Source: Quillaja saponaria (taxonomy: Eukaryota > Streptophyta > Magnoliopsida > Fabales > Quillajaceae). Taken from it: a stretch of DNA of 64,000 bases. The position numbers and the translations under genes were made by a program. The stretch covers positions 5,084,001-5,148,000 of the forward strand of contig CM055611.1 in the NCBI GenBank assembly GCA_029379385.1. Direction: 5' to 3'. The notes beneath the pieces are model-generated. The model worked only from the letters and a program-made list of their open reading frames with translations. It did not search any database and was not told the DNA's origin. Below, in pieces: positions 48,037-60,566 of the stretch (the stretch's first letter is position 1; every line of letters starts with the position of its first letter).

Positions 48037-50634
48037 ACCAACAGGAGCTTAAAATCAACAAGGTCTTAAAAGTAACTAATACTTCAAGATAAAAATCCCC
48101 TTTAAAGACCTAAATATTATTATTAAATAACATTAGCTTGGTTGAACCATTCACGAGAAAGAAAAATAGTGGATATTCATTTTAGTGTAGCTGTAGTAGT
48201 AAAGTAAAGTAAGTAAGTAACTTTCACTGCAACAAGAAGTAATTAATTCACCTCTATTGTAAATAACAGAAAATCATAAATATAAGCAACCATAAGACCT
48301 TACCTATAAGCAATATAACAAACACTAACTCAAAGCATTATCTTGACTACTGAAATTCAGCTACAAAGAAGTAAATATGCAGGAAGATCACTGGAACAAC
48401 ATAAAAAGAATAAAAGAGAATTGACCATCAAATTATCCAAGTTTTCTAAAGAGGAGAGCTGGTCACGAATATCCCAGCAAAGTTGTATTATTCTTCCATA
48501 AGGGCAAGGCTACGAGATCTAAAACTTAACAAATCTTACAAGTCGATACTAGTTATTTATGATTTTTTTTTTTTTTTTTTTGTCATAAAAATCCTTGTGT
48601 TAATCCCTTCCCTATTTAGTTGCCCAAACTTTTTCAATGATCAACATCCACCAATTCTTTGGACTAACAAATTGTGCATAAGTAATCGGTAACACCCCAA
48701 CCAAAAGAAAAAGAAAACACCTACCATATCCAGAGCAATTTTGCATGATAAACAAACTTAATAAAAGTAAAAATAAATAAAAGAACAGCTCCTACTGAAA
48801 GACAACAAAGATATTTATCTTGACAAATGTCAAATAAAGAAGTTTAGTAAGTTTATTAAGATGTTCTGAAATTCTTATATTTTCCTTCGTACTGCTTATT
48901 TGTTGCACCAAACCCCAAGGATCAAATTCATAACAGTCTAATAGGATTATGACAATAAAAATGCTGCAGTTTTACTTTCCTTGACACACTTGTAAACTTC
49001 TATTGCTACTTTCATGGAGTGATGGGATGATAGATAGCTGAACTGAGCTAAGAAAAAAAAAAAAAACAGCCACAATAATCACCCCTACACACAATATTCA
49101 ACCATTAAATGATTCACCTTGAATCCTTCTAACAATGAAGCTTGAATTAAAAGAGAAAATAAGGTCCAATACTAGAGAATAACACGATCTATGTTCACCA
49201 TTATAAAGGCCCCTTCCCATAAGCCCAACTTCAAGAGCTTAAGATTAGAACATACTCTTTAAACTTCACAAAATCATCTACTGAAGGAAATTGAACCCAT
49301 ATGTCCCATTAAACCATGGGCAATATGTTATAGTCAGCAATATTGCATTAATCGTCCAAGTTGAAAAGCTCATAAATGCATCACATCATGTAAGCAGATC
49401 ATAATTCATATAAACAAGGCAATCGAGAAGCTAACTATTTGCATTATACCAAATTTCTAAATGCTAAACTCACAATTTTCAAACTATCTAATGTTTGCTT
49501 CTGGCCTTCTGGAGTAGCCCTTTTTGGATTCGTAAGCAATCAACAAGATACTATGATCTATTTCATGTAAAGTTACTTGTTTGGTGACTATCTTGCATTT
49601 TAGTCATTGTGACCATAGTCTGCTAACCTAGCTAACAAAAGACAAAGGTCTAGAACCGAAGACTGCAATTAACATTGTAGATGTGCATTCTACTGGTTCA
49701 AAATAAACTTGTTTGATCTCAATTGCCTAAGTTGTGTCAGATTTATTAGCCCAAAAACCTTTAAGGATCTGGCCTTAGCAAAAATCAGAATAGTCAACAA
49801 TGGCTTTTAATTGTTATTATCCATCTGCATAAGCTAAAATATTATGAGGTCTACTAACTTTTTATCACTCTATCTAACATCCCGCAATAAAAAGCATAAT
49901 TTTTTCCACAAGACTTTAAGATAATAAAAACCAGTTTTACTGAGTAGCTCCGCTGCCTTCAGCAATTTAATCAGGAAGGTGGAGATGCATAGTTGGAGAT
50001 TTAGAAAATAACTATACTAAGTAAGTCTTAGTCTAACAAACATGTGCTACAATGAAGCTAGAAAGGATAACTTCACCCTCATTAGCTTAATGAAAATGTG
50101 TCTTTTAAGACATGATATTAGTTGTAGTCGACAAGAAAGCCCAACAAATCAACACTTTTTACCCTCTTCTCTTTTTCAAGTGCAACAAATATACTAATGA
50201 CAAACACGATTTGGATGTTTATTTACTTGATCATAATGAAAAAAAAACTTTCTTGTTTCCATTTGCAGATTATGAGACTAACCCTTTCAAAATACGAAAA
50301 GTTCCCCCATAGAACTCCCGTATCATTTGTCAACTATTTAATTAGGTTCATCTTCCTTCGGTCGACCTGTCATCGAAGGATGTTAGCAAAATCAGAAGAA
50401 CTAGAGGCTTTGAAAGCTCGAGTTGGTCAAGTGAACTCATTCATATTATTCTTTGCCTAGTCTTAGCACCTGGTGTCAACATCAAACTTTTTAACTTGTC
50501 TTTCCTTTCCCCTTCTTCCTAAGGAAATATAGATTGTATTTCTAAAGAAAAACTTCAAGTATTACAACAACAACGAAAAGAAGAAAGAAAAAGGCCAAAG
50601 TTAAGCTATATATGTGTAACTTGAATTTAGCTTG
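48037..50634. other. Spacer without recognised features
   Basis: About 2.6 kb less AT-rich than its neighbours, with no convincing ORF. The ORFs at 48483-48692 and 50112-50460 have no recognisable domain. The second ends in a short helical stretch (SEELEALKARVGQ) that I cannot place. It could be low-copy sequence or interior of an old transposon. Confidence 0.4.
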
Positions 50635-50830
50635 TGTAATGCCCCAAGCCCAACTGGCCCAAGGATCTTGAGAAGAGTCCACAACTCATACCACATCAGT
50701 TAAAATATTAGCTTAAAGGTACTTAGTAGTTTAGTGCATGTAGCTTATGTAGCCAAGATCAACCCAGTATACACTCAATATGGGACTCAGTACACACTAA
50801 CTCCACATAATCACAGTCTGGGGTGTCACA
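50635..50830 (-). repeat. TRIM-like LTR (196 bp), minus strand
   Basis: Begins TGTAATGCCCC and ends GGGGTGTCACA, so it has TG...CA ends with short inverted tips. On the minus strand it is preceded by a purine-rich tract (50840-50831, taggggagtt), as expected for a 3' LTR. Size and composition fit a small non-autonomous LTR element. Confidence 0.55.
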
Positions 50831-50924
50831 AACTCCCCTACTTAAATTCTTGACGTCATCACCAAGGCCCAAACAAGACTCAGCTGTAATGCCCCTAAGC
50901 TCACATGAGTGTGAATACTAGATT

Positions 50925-50937
50925 GACTCTGATACCA
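50925..50937 (-). promoter_or_regulatory. Primer-binding site (Met tRNA), minus strand
   Basis: The reverse complement reads TGGTATCAGAGTC, a one-base variant of the Met-tRNA primer site. It is three bases from a TG-starting boundary at 50941, the correct spacing to a 5' LTR on the right. Confidence 0.65.
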
Positions 50938-50940
50938 AGT

Positions 50941-52830
50941 TGTTATACCCTCTATTTCTAACATAATATTTAGAAGAGTGACCAGCCACACGCTTCACTT
51001 GACATCATCAAATAAAAACTTGCAAAGCCTTTCAATAATTATACTTAAATCATCCTTAACAATATATGAGTCTCGATAACTGAAATTCTAACATTTTATA
51101 AATACGAAGAAAATCCCTCAATAAGACATGTTCTAGATTGTCTCACGTAATCTTGATAATTGCTCACCATGTTTTAGATTGTCTCATGTAATCTTGATGA
51201 ATAGTGAAGGATTTTCAACATTTATTGGTATATTCTTTAAGATTACATGAGACAATCCTTCCACAATTTATATTTTAAACATCTTGATAACTAAAAATTC
51301 AACATTTATTGGTAAATACAACGTCTAAATATTCAAGAATATAAAAAAGTTCAACAAGACATGTTTCAAATAATAAAAGAGAATAAATTGTGAGCAATTA
51401 TCCCCTTGCTCCCCAAAGCATTACAAATTTTGCACTTATTTATCTGAAAAGGCACGCAAACATATAATTGATGAGTTTCATAACTCAATAAATAAAACTT
51501 TAAAGTAATGTACATAAATAATAATTAATCATCAACTGTGTACTCTTTACACATTCTTCTCAACTCATTGCATCATATGGTAAATAGAATAATGTGTAAG
51601 CCAGGGTATCTAATAGTGTCACAATTAGCCTTATGATAAGGCCTTACACTAGTCATATTTAGCTTGTGACTAAGCCACTCTCGTCATGTTTAGCCCCATG
51701 ACCGTGCCACTACCGTCATGTTTAGCCCCATGACTGGGCCACTACCATCATAACTTCCTATTAGACATCCCTAACTTACCGCACTAACTCTTACACATAC
51801 TGCTGCTATGTGTTAATAACACTTCATAATCTCACATAATATAACACTAACAATAATCATCAATTCACTGAACAACATAATAATTATAAAACTTCATCGT
51901 ATGTAATTCAAAAGAGTATGACAGTAATACATCTTAAGAAAATAAATGCAACAATCACAATTACAACTTGGTAGAAATATGAATTACTTACAATTTACTA
52001 TCACATAGATATCAATCATACTCACATTCCAACAAGTCACGATTCTTAGTCACGTCCAATGAAATTTTATGTGTAAATATTATCATAATAGTACATAAAA
52101 ACATATTGGTATTATTTGTATTTAGTATGTTACTAATACCAACTACTGACATTATTTATAATCATATCATAGATATTATCAGAACTCATCTCTTATTAAA
52201 ATAAGTATATTTATTGTTGCACTACAAAAATATATTTATTTTTATCTAAAAGTAAAAAGATAGAAATCAGTAATTAGATAAATATACTGTGCCTCTTAAT
52301 TGAAGAGTTATATACCTTTTCAGTTCCTCAGATAGTACAATTGGTTAAGTGATAACAAATTTCTTTTGTAACATAAATAAATTGGTATATATAATTGACA
52401 CTAGGCCTTATGAAATCTTAAATTTTTAACTTAGCTTTCAATGAATTATCCAAATTTCAATGAGACAATCTTCCATTTACCATTCAAGGAAAGAACTTTT
52501 ATTTATTTATGATCTTTTGGGGATAATGAACCAATGATAAGAATGTCCACTTTTTCTTATTCTAATAAAAAATGTATGGAAAAGCTAAAATGGACATGGC
52601 AGAAAGATCATATCTACTATGCAATCCACGACACTAATTATTGTTTCTAATTAACAAATTCAACATGGAAGAACACTGCCAAAACACACGTCTTTTAAGA
52701 CATGCAATTTCACAAACTCACATTCCAAGAAATTGAAAACAGAGCAGTCGATTATTTGTTTCTCGCTAAACTGCTTTGGGACCAAAAATTCACCAATATG
52801 AGCAAATTGAGCTTCAAATAAAAAAAAAAT
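50941..52830 (-). mobile_element. LTR-like remnant, minus strand, outer end not defined
   Basis: Begins TGTTATACCC next to a primer-binding site. Inside are three tandem copies of a block of about 42 bp around gtcatgtttagccccatgac (51645-51755), a kind of internal repetition seen in plant LTRs. There is no coding sequence. It is unlike the 196-bp LTR at 50635, so the two do not form one simple element. The outer end given is approximate. Confidence 0.4.
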
Positions 52831-52869
52831 GGAAGCAGCACGAACCAGCTATGCTTATCCTTATGAAAG

Positions 52870-53286
52870 AGTCTCAGGGATAGAAATTTTTTATTTTCTT
52901 TTATATCCTTATGAATTTGTATTATTACATAATTATGTTTAGTTGTTATTTTACTTCAAATAGACTATTATTTATTTATTTTACTTTTTTTCTATTTTTT
53001 TCTCTATTTTAATATCAATAGAATTGTAATTATTTTAGAACTATTGATTTTCTTATTCATTAATTCTTCTCAATATTAATAAATTTATAATTTTTCCATA
53101 ATTATATGTCAATAGCAATTAAAATTGAATTTCTAATTTTTTTTTTTTAATAAGTACCTAACAATCTTTTTATTTTTTTTATTTTAGTTCTTCTCAAATT
53201 AATAATTAAAATTTTAAAAATTACTATGAATTAAAATAAATATTAAGAGTGTTGTTTTCACAATTATAATGTTGTTGTTTAACTTT
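52870..53286 (+). repeat. Helitron-like AT-rich unit, copy 1, left part
   Basis: Matches 56820-57200 and 57440-57810 (shared caatagaattgtaattatttta and gtcaatagcaattaaaattg). It continues at 56608-56799 after the inserted solo LTR. Confidence 0.75.
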
Positions 53287-53291
53287 TATAT

Positions 53292-56200
53292 TGTTATAAC
53301 CCGATAATTAAATGAATGTTGTAGCATATTTGTACGTAAATTGTCGTAATTAGGTGATTAAAATATTTCATGAGTCAAAAAAAAAAATTAATAATAAATT
53401 AATACTCGCATAGACTTATAAATATATATATATAGTAATTATATGTACATGCAAAATTTAATTATATAGATTACACTAGTGTGAATTAAAAGATATTTAT
53501 AATTATATAGAAAAAAAAAGAATATATATATAGGAGATATTTATATATGTAAAGATATTTATAATTAGATTAAATCTATACCCCAATATATATATATATA
53601 ACTTGTAAAAAGCAAGACTACACCTATGCCACTAGTTAACGTAAAAATCAATTACTTTGACTGTAAAGTTTTCTTTGTCTTTTATCTTTCCTTTCCTTTC
53701 TTGCTTACTCCACGGTTTTCTTTCTGGGGAGTTCTGATTTTTTTCTCCTCTTCCTCCCCTGGTTCATCTTCTTGTTGGACCGTGAGTTTTCTTTCTTCCT
53801 TCAGCACCCTTTTCCCTTGTTTTGGCTGTGCAACCTCCTTCTTGCACTGACAGTCATTTTACTTGTTCTTAATTTCATCAAGAGTGGGTTGTCTTCCATA
53901 ATTAGCCGAGTAGAGTACCTCCAAGTAACCTTGGAGTTTCATCAGTTATGAAGGTGATTTGTGCTGCATCTTGGCACTGCTCCGTTAGGTGAGTGTTAAT
54001 TTTTCTTGCTTGGGTTTGGGACATGTGGATTGAACTATCTTAGTTGGGATAAATGAATGTACAGCAGCTTTGATTTTTGGTTTTAGCATGCGTGAGCTAA
54101 GGTGGGAGTGTTTAGGTGTAGGAAACTCGAATTATGTTGGTAAGGAGGCTGATCGGGTTTGAGCAGCAGCCCACACTTCCCTGTTTTATCCTAGCCGTGG
54201 GTCTTAGTGGTGGTTTAGGTGGTGAAAACGGGTTGGTTAGGTGAGTAATTGGAAATTCTTAAAGCTAAATCTTATTATTATTGTGTATTAGGGACTGAAA
54301 CATAAGAGGTTAAGGGAGTTATAAGTTATAAATCAAAGTTAAATAATAATAACTAGTGTGTAAAATAGTTAGGTAAAATAAGAAGTTTAGAGTTCTAGCA
54401 TTTCTAAATTTAGAATCTATATGTATTAAGGAAAAGATCCTCAGAATTTGTTAGGAATTGAATGTTAGATTGTGAATACTAGATGCATAGTTGATTTAAT
54501 TGATATAAATTTCAATTATGAAGTAACTAATTAGAAAACATAAAAGTTGGCTATGTTAATGTTAAATTATAAAATTTAAAATTTGTATAAGGAAAAATTA
54601 GAATTATATATACATATAGGCGTATACAACACTTGAGTATATAAGTTTTACTAATTAAATGGTTAATTGGGAAGTACAGAACTTGAGCATAGGTATAGTG
54701 GACAAATAGGTAGTTTAATTATTTGGTTAACAGTCAATAAATAATTTATATTAAATTTCATAATTGGATCATGAGTAATATAAAGGTTAATTGAATTATG
54801 TAGATTATTAAGAAAAATATATAGATATCTAAACGTACACATGAGGGGGAATCACATAGGCATGCCAAATATTTAATGAAATTCTTAAGAGAACTTTAAG
54901 TTTAGTGTATATCTAGAAATTGAATCAAATGAATCTCCTTAATTAATTAGCTAGTTGAAAGATAGGAACAATTAATTAAGTTAATGTAAAACTCAATAAT
55001 TAGTGCACTAGTAAGATTAATATTGGAAATATGGGTATTGGGGATTCTACGAATTTGGATTAGTTTGATCCTTGGGAGTTAGTTGTTAGCTGAAGTTAAA
55101 TAAGAACTCATTACGAAACACGCTATGGCAAATAGTCAAGGAAAGGGAAGATCCTAGAACGTAGTGTGATGAATATTGGGAACTTATAACTCATGCTCTT
55201 AACTAATTTAAGCAAATTAACTTAATTTGAACTTTTATAAGGTAAGTAAAGTGGAATTAAGAAAATAAGTGCTAACTTCTTGGTTGATGTGTGTATAATA
55301 TATATATACATACAGGAATCAGAATTTAAGTTGTCCTCGAGGCACTAGTAGAATGTCTAAGAGGCATAGGGTTTTAAGGAAGGTATAGGAGTAGATATTT
55401 AAATTTAAGTGAGTAAAGGAGCATAACTATGGGTCTATAAAATGAGTAATATTTGAAAATATGATTTTCAATCCAGGAATGTATTATTGAGCCAACGATG
55501 CGTGGTTCGAGGATGAGCGAGGAATGTGATTCATATTACGGTGAGTGGTTAATTGTTTCCTTTAGGGGTTAGATTAATACGTGTGATTATATGTTTATTG
55601 GAATATGTGTGATATATGGAAAGTAAGCTAGTGGAGTATTTCAGTAATTTGCTTGAATAATGTTTGCTTGATATTGATTACTGTGATTGACATTGATTGT
55701 GTTTGATAAGGGCCAACTCGTGAACATTTTCTGAAAAATGATTTTCATCTCTGAAATTAAGATCCAGGTGCATCTAGGATACTCTGATTTAAAAATTATG
55801 AGAAATCTTGATTCTGATATATATTTTTAAAATTGAGTGCTCAGCCCCGGTGGGATAGATTATGTACAGGAAATTAATTTGGTGTGTGGGTGCATAAATG
55901 CTCAGCAGGGGGTGATATTGGTGTGCGGGGCTGGGTCACTCGTTGGCCCTTTGTTTGTTTGGTTGCTTTGTTTGATATTATTTATCTGATTGATTTGTGA
56001 TAGTGTAGATCATGTAAATTGTGACTTTATTATAATATACACGTGTAACGTAAGTTATAATATGAACAATGTTACATGATTAATATATATGTTATACGTT
56101 TGTGCTCAGTAATGCTAGTACCATTTGGGTACGATTTTTCACTCACGGAGTCCATAGGACTCATTCCTTTTGTGGATAATATTTTTTTAGGAGTCCAATA

Positions 56201-56602
56201 TACGGTATCGCCAAGTTTATGACCTGCCGACAAAATACGGCAAGATATTTTCCAGGATCTCAGACTTGAAGTCAATGATGAAAGTTTGCAGTCACACTAA
56301 AGTGGTGGAATGTCAAATTTTGCACGATGTAATAGGCTAGATATTTGTCCTCGTGTTATTGTATGAAATTAGAAAAACATATTTGTGGTATTTTGAGGCA
56401 TGTTATATAACTTTGCAGTAAGTTGCTAATTGTTTCAGAAAAATAAACTTTTACTACGAACTTTTATTTTATATATGTTACTTTTATTTATTTATTTTTG
56501 TTGGGTCAATGGTCATGGTTATTACTTTGTTTTGAATTCAGGGTTACGAAGGTTTGGTTATCCAACCCTTCGGCCAGTCATGCCTCCGCGAAGGGTGTGA
56601 TA
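53292..56602 (+). mobile_element. Solo LTR of a Gypsy-type retrotransposon (3311 bp)
   Basis: Starts TGTTATAACCC and ends GGGTGTGATA, flanked by TATAT at 53287-53291 and 56603-56607. The tandem neighbour at 57190-57215 shows the empty site: the same aact(c/t)ttatatcatta without the insert. There is no primer site, polypurine tract or coding region, so this is a solo LTR left by recombination between two LTRs or a very reduced element. The last two bases are TA rather than CA. A CT-rich leader lies at about 53690-53850. A diverged copy in the opposite orientation is at 4534-8260. ORFs at 53626-53850 and 56072-56275 are LTR sequence. Confidence 0.88.
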
Positions 56603-56607
56603 TATAT

Positions 56608-58508
56608 CATTAAAAAAATTATATTTTGTCAATATTAGTTAATATTGAATATTTCAAATTTTTTATTTAATAAGTTCCTAATAATTAAAATATCTTTTAG
56701 TTCTTGTCAAATATATGAGATATTTATTTTAAATACTATGAATTAAAAAATATTTAGAGTATAGTTTTCATTATTATATTTTATTGTTTTAACTTTTAAT
56801 CTATACTATATATAAAAGCCTTATGAGTTTTTCTTATCACATAGTTATGTTTATTTGTTATTTTGTTTCAAATAGACTACTATTTGTATTTTTGTTATTT
56901 TTTTTACTTTTTTGGTATTTTTTCTTTGTTTTAATTTCAATAGAATTGTAATTATTTTAGGACTATTGATTTTATTTATTTATTAATTCTTCTCAATATT
57001 AATAAATCTATAATTTTACAATAATTATATGTCAATAGCAATTAAAATTGAATTTCTAATTTGTTTTTTAATAAGTACCTAACAATCTTAATTTCTTTTT
57101 TTTTTAGTTCTTCTCAAATTTAATAATTAAAATTTTAAAAATTACTATGAATTAAAAGAAATATAGAGAATAGTTTTCATTATTTAATGTTGTTGTTTAA
57201 CTCTTATATCATTAAAAAATTATATTTTTTCAATAATTAAATGCAATATCAGTTAATATTGAATATTTCAAAAAATTTATATAATAAGTTCCTAATAATT
57301 AAAATATCTTTTTGTTCTTGTCAAAAATATGAAATATTTTTTTAAATACTATGAATTAAAAAATATTTAAAGTATAGTTTTCATGATTATATTTTATTGT
57401 TTTAAATTTTATTCTATAATATATATAAAAAAGCCATAGTGACAAAATTTTTTTATTTCTTTTTATGCCTTATGAGTTTGTATTACTACGTAGTTATGTT
57501 TAGTTGTTATTTTCTCTCAAATAGACTACTATTTTTTTTTTTATAACTTTTTCCCTATTTTTTCTCTATTTTAATATCAATAGAATTGTAATTATTTTAA
57601 GACTATTGATTTTTTTTCTTTATTAATTCTTCTCAATATTAATAAATCTATAATTTTTCAATAATTATAAGTCAATAGCAATTAAAATTGAATTTCAATT
57701 TTTTTTTTATTAAGTACCTATGAATTAAAATTTTAAAAGTTACTATGAATTAAAAGAAATATTAAGAGTATAGTTTTCATGATTATAATTTGTTGTTTAA
57801 CTTTATATCATTAAAAAATTTATATTTTTTCAATATTTACATCTCAATATTAGTTAATATTGAATATTTCAAATTTTTTATTTAATAAGTTCCTAATAAT
57901 TATAATATCTTTTAGATCTTGTAAAATATATGTAATATTTATTTTAAATATTATGAATTAAAAAAATATTTAGAGTATAGTTTCTATGATTATATTTTAT
58001 TGTTTTAACTTTTAATGAAATAAATTTATTTTCTTAAATACCTTATGAGTTTTTTCTATTACATAAATACTTTCTTATTGTTATTTTACTTCAAATATTC
58101 TATTTCTTATTTTACTACTTTCATATTTTTTTTCTCTATTTTAATATTAATATAATTATAATTATTTTATAACAATTTTTTTTATACTAATTCTTTTTAA
58201 TATTAATAAATCTATAATTTTTCAATAACTATATATCAATAGTAATTACTATTTAAGTTCTCAATTTTTTAATTTAATAAGTTGCAAATAATTATAATAT
58301 TATAAATTAATTTTCTTTTAAAATGTTATGAATCAAAAGAAATGTTATTGTATTAATTCTTCCTCCATCTTTATAATTTTTAAAAAATAAATGAATGTTT
58401 AAATTATTTTTAAAAAAAATTTCTTGATATTTACATTAATTATTGATAAACATATATGTTTATATCATAAATACAATTCATGCATGTTGCGCGTGTCACT
58501 AAAACTAG
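56608..58508 (+). mobile_element. Helitron-like non-autonomous element(s), about 610-bp repeated units
   Basis: TCTATACTATATATAAAAGCC-type starts, typical of plant Helitrons, occur at 56800 (preceded by A) and, diverged, at 57413. At the far end, acta aaac CTAG is followed by T (58505-58509), fitting a CTRR-T Helitron 3' end, with a GC-rich gcatgttgcgcgtg just before it, though I cannot draw a clear hairpin. Between them an AT-rich unit of about 610 bp is repeated two to three times, and copy 1 (52870-53286 plus 56608-56799) precedes them. There is no helicase gene. Confidence 0.6.
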
Positions 58509-59265
58509 TATATATAAATATATATATTAAGTAACCTGAGATGTTAGGGACTTTCAATAATAACCACATAAGACAAAATAACTTTCAATAATACATATTG
58601 AATTATAACAATAATAGAAATATATAAATTATTAAAATCTTAACAAGAATCAATAGGAATTTAATCCTTTTCTTTATTTTTTATTTTTGTGATCAACAAG
58701 AAAAACTTACTATTTATCGTAAGCAAATCCTTGATAGATCGAAAATGCCTCTTGGTTCTTTGTCGTTTACTCCTTAACCAAAAGCTCTAAACCGATTGTC
58801 TTTCTCCTTTTTTAGCCCCCAATTCTCCAAGTGTAACTCCCCCCAAAAGAAAAAGAGAACATATTTTCTTTTCAATCCCACTTTTATAAAAATTTCTTTA
58901 TTATTAATATCTTTCTTTCTATAATTTAAAACTCAAAATTTACAGATAACTTATCTCTTATTTGTAACCACCTAATCTGTTAATTTAAATTTAAATTTAT
59001 AACTAGGTTTATTGTTTTTTTTTTTTGGTTGTTACATGTTGTGTCTTACATTGAATCAATTTCTAATAGGAGATCTATGCCCTTATATCGATTTTTTATT
59101 TTTATTTTTTTCTTTTCAACCTCTGACCTTAAAAACTTTAACTCTTTCATTTATATCTTTTTAAGCTTCCTACCCATTTTTGATAAAGCTAAAGTTTTTG
59201 TTTGACAAACAACAAAATGCTTGCAAATATAAAATAACCATAAGTGCTGCTAATGAACCAAGTCC
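58509..59265. other. Spacer without recognised features
   Basis: AT-rich, no supported ORF. It may be the downstream part of the LINE remnant that follows on the minus strand. Confidence 0.45.
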
Positions 59266-60181
59266 CTAATTGGTTCCTAATTTGTTGTTTTCTCTATCAT
59301 TGCGCACAGACACAAGCATGAATATGAGAAGAGAAACAGAAAAGTTTATATATCCTTCATTCCTTTTGACCGAGGCTCTTGTCCCATTAAATTGATCACT
59401 AACATTTACCCCTTGTTGACCACTTTTAAAACCTATAGCCCGAGAATTCTCATGAGAAGCCCAAGCTTGCTTTAGCAATAAATCATCTTGTATATCAACA
59501 AAGACTTCAAGGCTTCTTGGATCCTCCACTTGATGTGAAGGAAGAGATTTCACAACCGAGATAGAAGAGTCATCCTTAAGCAAAGTAGCTTCCTTTCCAT
59601 TGACAAACATCTTCCCTTGGTATTTCCCGAAGGTAAATTTACACTCTCTTATAACCCCTCTTTCATCTTCTGTTTTTGCCTCTTCTTTATTTGCAATTTG
59701 ATTTTCCTCCACACTTGCCCTCTTTTCTAAGACCAAATACTTTCTTAATTCTTGATATTTCGTGTTTTGCAAAGGCTCTTGTTTCTTGACAGCTACACCA
59801 CCTTCACATTCTTGAAAATCTTGGATAACTTTGCAGCCCTCTACATCATGCCTAAGTCATAAAACAATGAGAACAATAATTTAGGATATTCTCATATCCA
59901 ATATCTTGAAAAAAATGTTTCTTTTTTCACATACCCAATCCAAATCTTTTCAACAAGAGGCTTCAAAAGATCCAACTCAACACATATTCTTGCAATACTT
60001 GGTCTTGATCTTAATGTCGATGCTCCATCAAGCTTAATTGGCTTTCCCACCATGCATGCAATAGTGAAAAGACTATCTTTTGAATAAAAATGAAGTGGCA
60101 AGTTTGGTAAATTGATCCATACTAGAACTATTGAAGATTCTTGATCTTGCCTAAACTCCATTGGCCATTTGAAGATAAGCA
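59266..60181 (-). pseudogene. LINE ORF1 remnant (DUF4283 and zinc knuckle)
   Basis: The upstream part (60181-59892) reads a DUF4283 domain with VWINLPNLPLHFYSKDSLF, then SRPSIARICVELDLLKP and KIWIGYVKKE. A CCHC knuckle follows (YCSHC, then HDVEGCKV near 59870-59830) with a frameshift and stop. A charged C-terminal tail runs at 59772-59266. Proteins of this plan are the RNA-binding ORF1 of plant L1-type LINEs. The N-terminus is missing: homology stops at about 60181, where the Gypsy LTR begins, so the LINE copy was cut by that insertion. No endonuclease or reverse transcriptase follows. Confidence 0.8.
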
Positions 60182-60546
60182 TGGGATATTGCTGAATATA
60201 TGATATGGATTAAACAAGTTGGGCTTTTCCAAGTCCTCATGGTTATGGGCTTTAAATAGGAGTTAATTGTCTTTATGATTAAACGATGCGTTTAGTTTGT
60301 TAGGATTGTTTTAACTTTAGCAGATAGTTGAAGCGTGTGTTGCTTTCTATTTTTAGTTTTTTGTTATAGCTACATAGGAGCCTCAATTGTATTCATCAAA
60401 AAAATTTATCAGATAAGTCAGTTATCTTTTTTCTCTAGATTCTTCTTCTTCTGCCTTCCTATTTCTATTTTTCTTAATATCCATCTCTGAGTAGAGGGGT
60501 AGCCATAGCTGAGACAGCTTTAGATCTTTGAGAATTACCTTTACCA
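60182..60546 (+). repeat. 5' LTR of the Gypsy element (about 365 bp)
   Basis: Begins TGGGATATTGCTGAA directly at the broken edge of the LINE ORF1 and ends in tttacca one base before the primer-binding site. The start is inferred from the LINE break and the TG. The 3' copy needed to confirm it is not in the window. Confidence 0.65.
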
Positions 60547-60547
60547 G

Positions 60548-60560
60548 TGGTATTAGAGCT
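60548..60560 (+). promoter_or_regulatory. Primer-binding site (initiator-Met tRNA), decayed
   Basis: TGGTATTAGAGCT, one or two bases away from the Met-tRNA complement TGGTATCAGAGCC. Confidence 0.75.
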
Positions 60561-60566
60561 TCGATT

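Noticed and set aside
50112..50460. ORF ending in SEELEALKARVGQ that might be an exon of a host gene
   Set aside because: There is only a short helical stretch, with no supporting splice context or recognised family.
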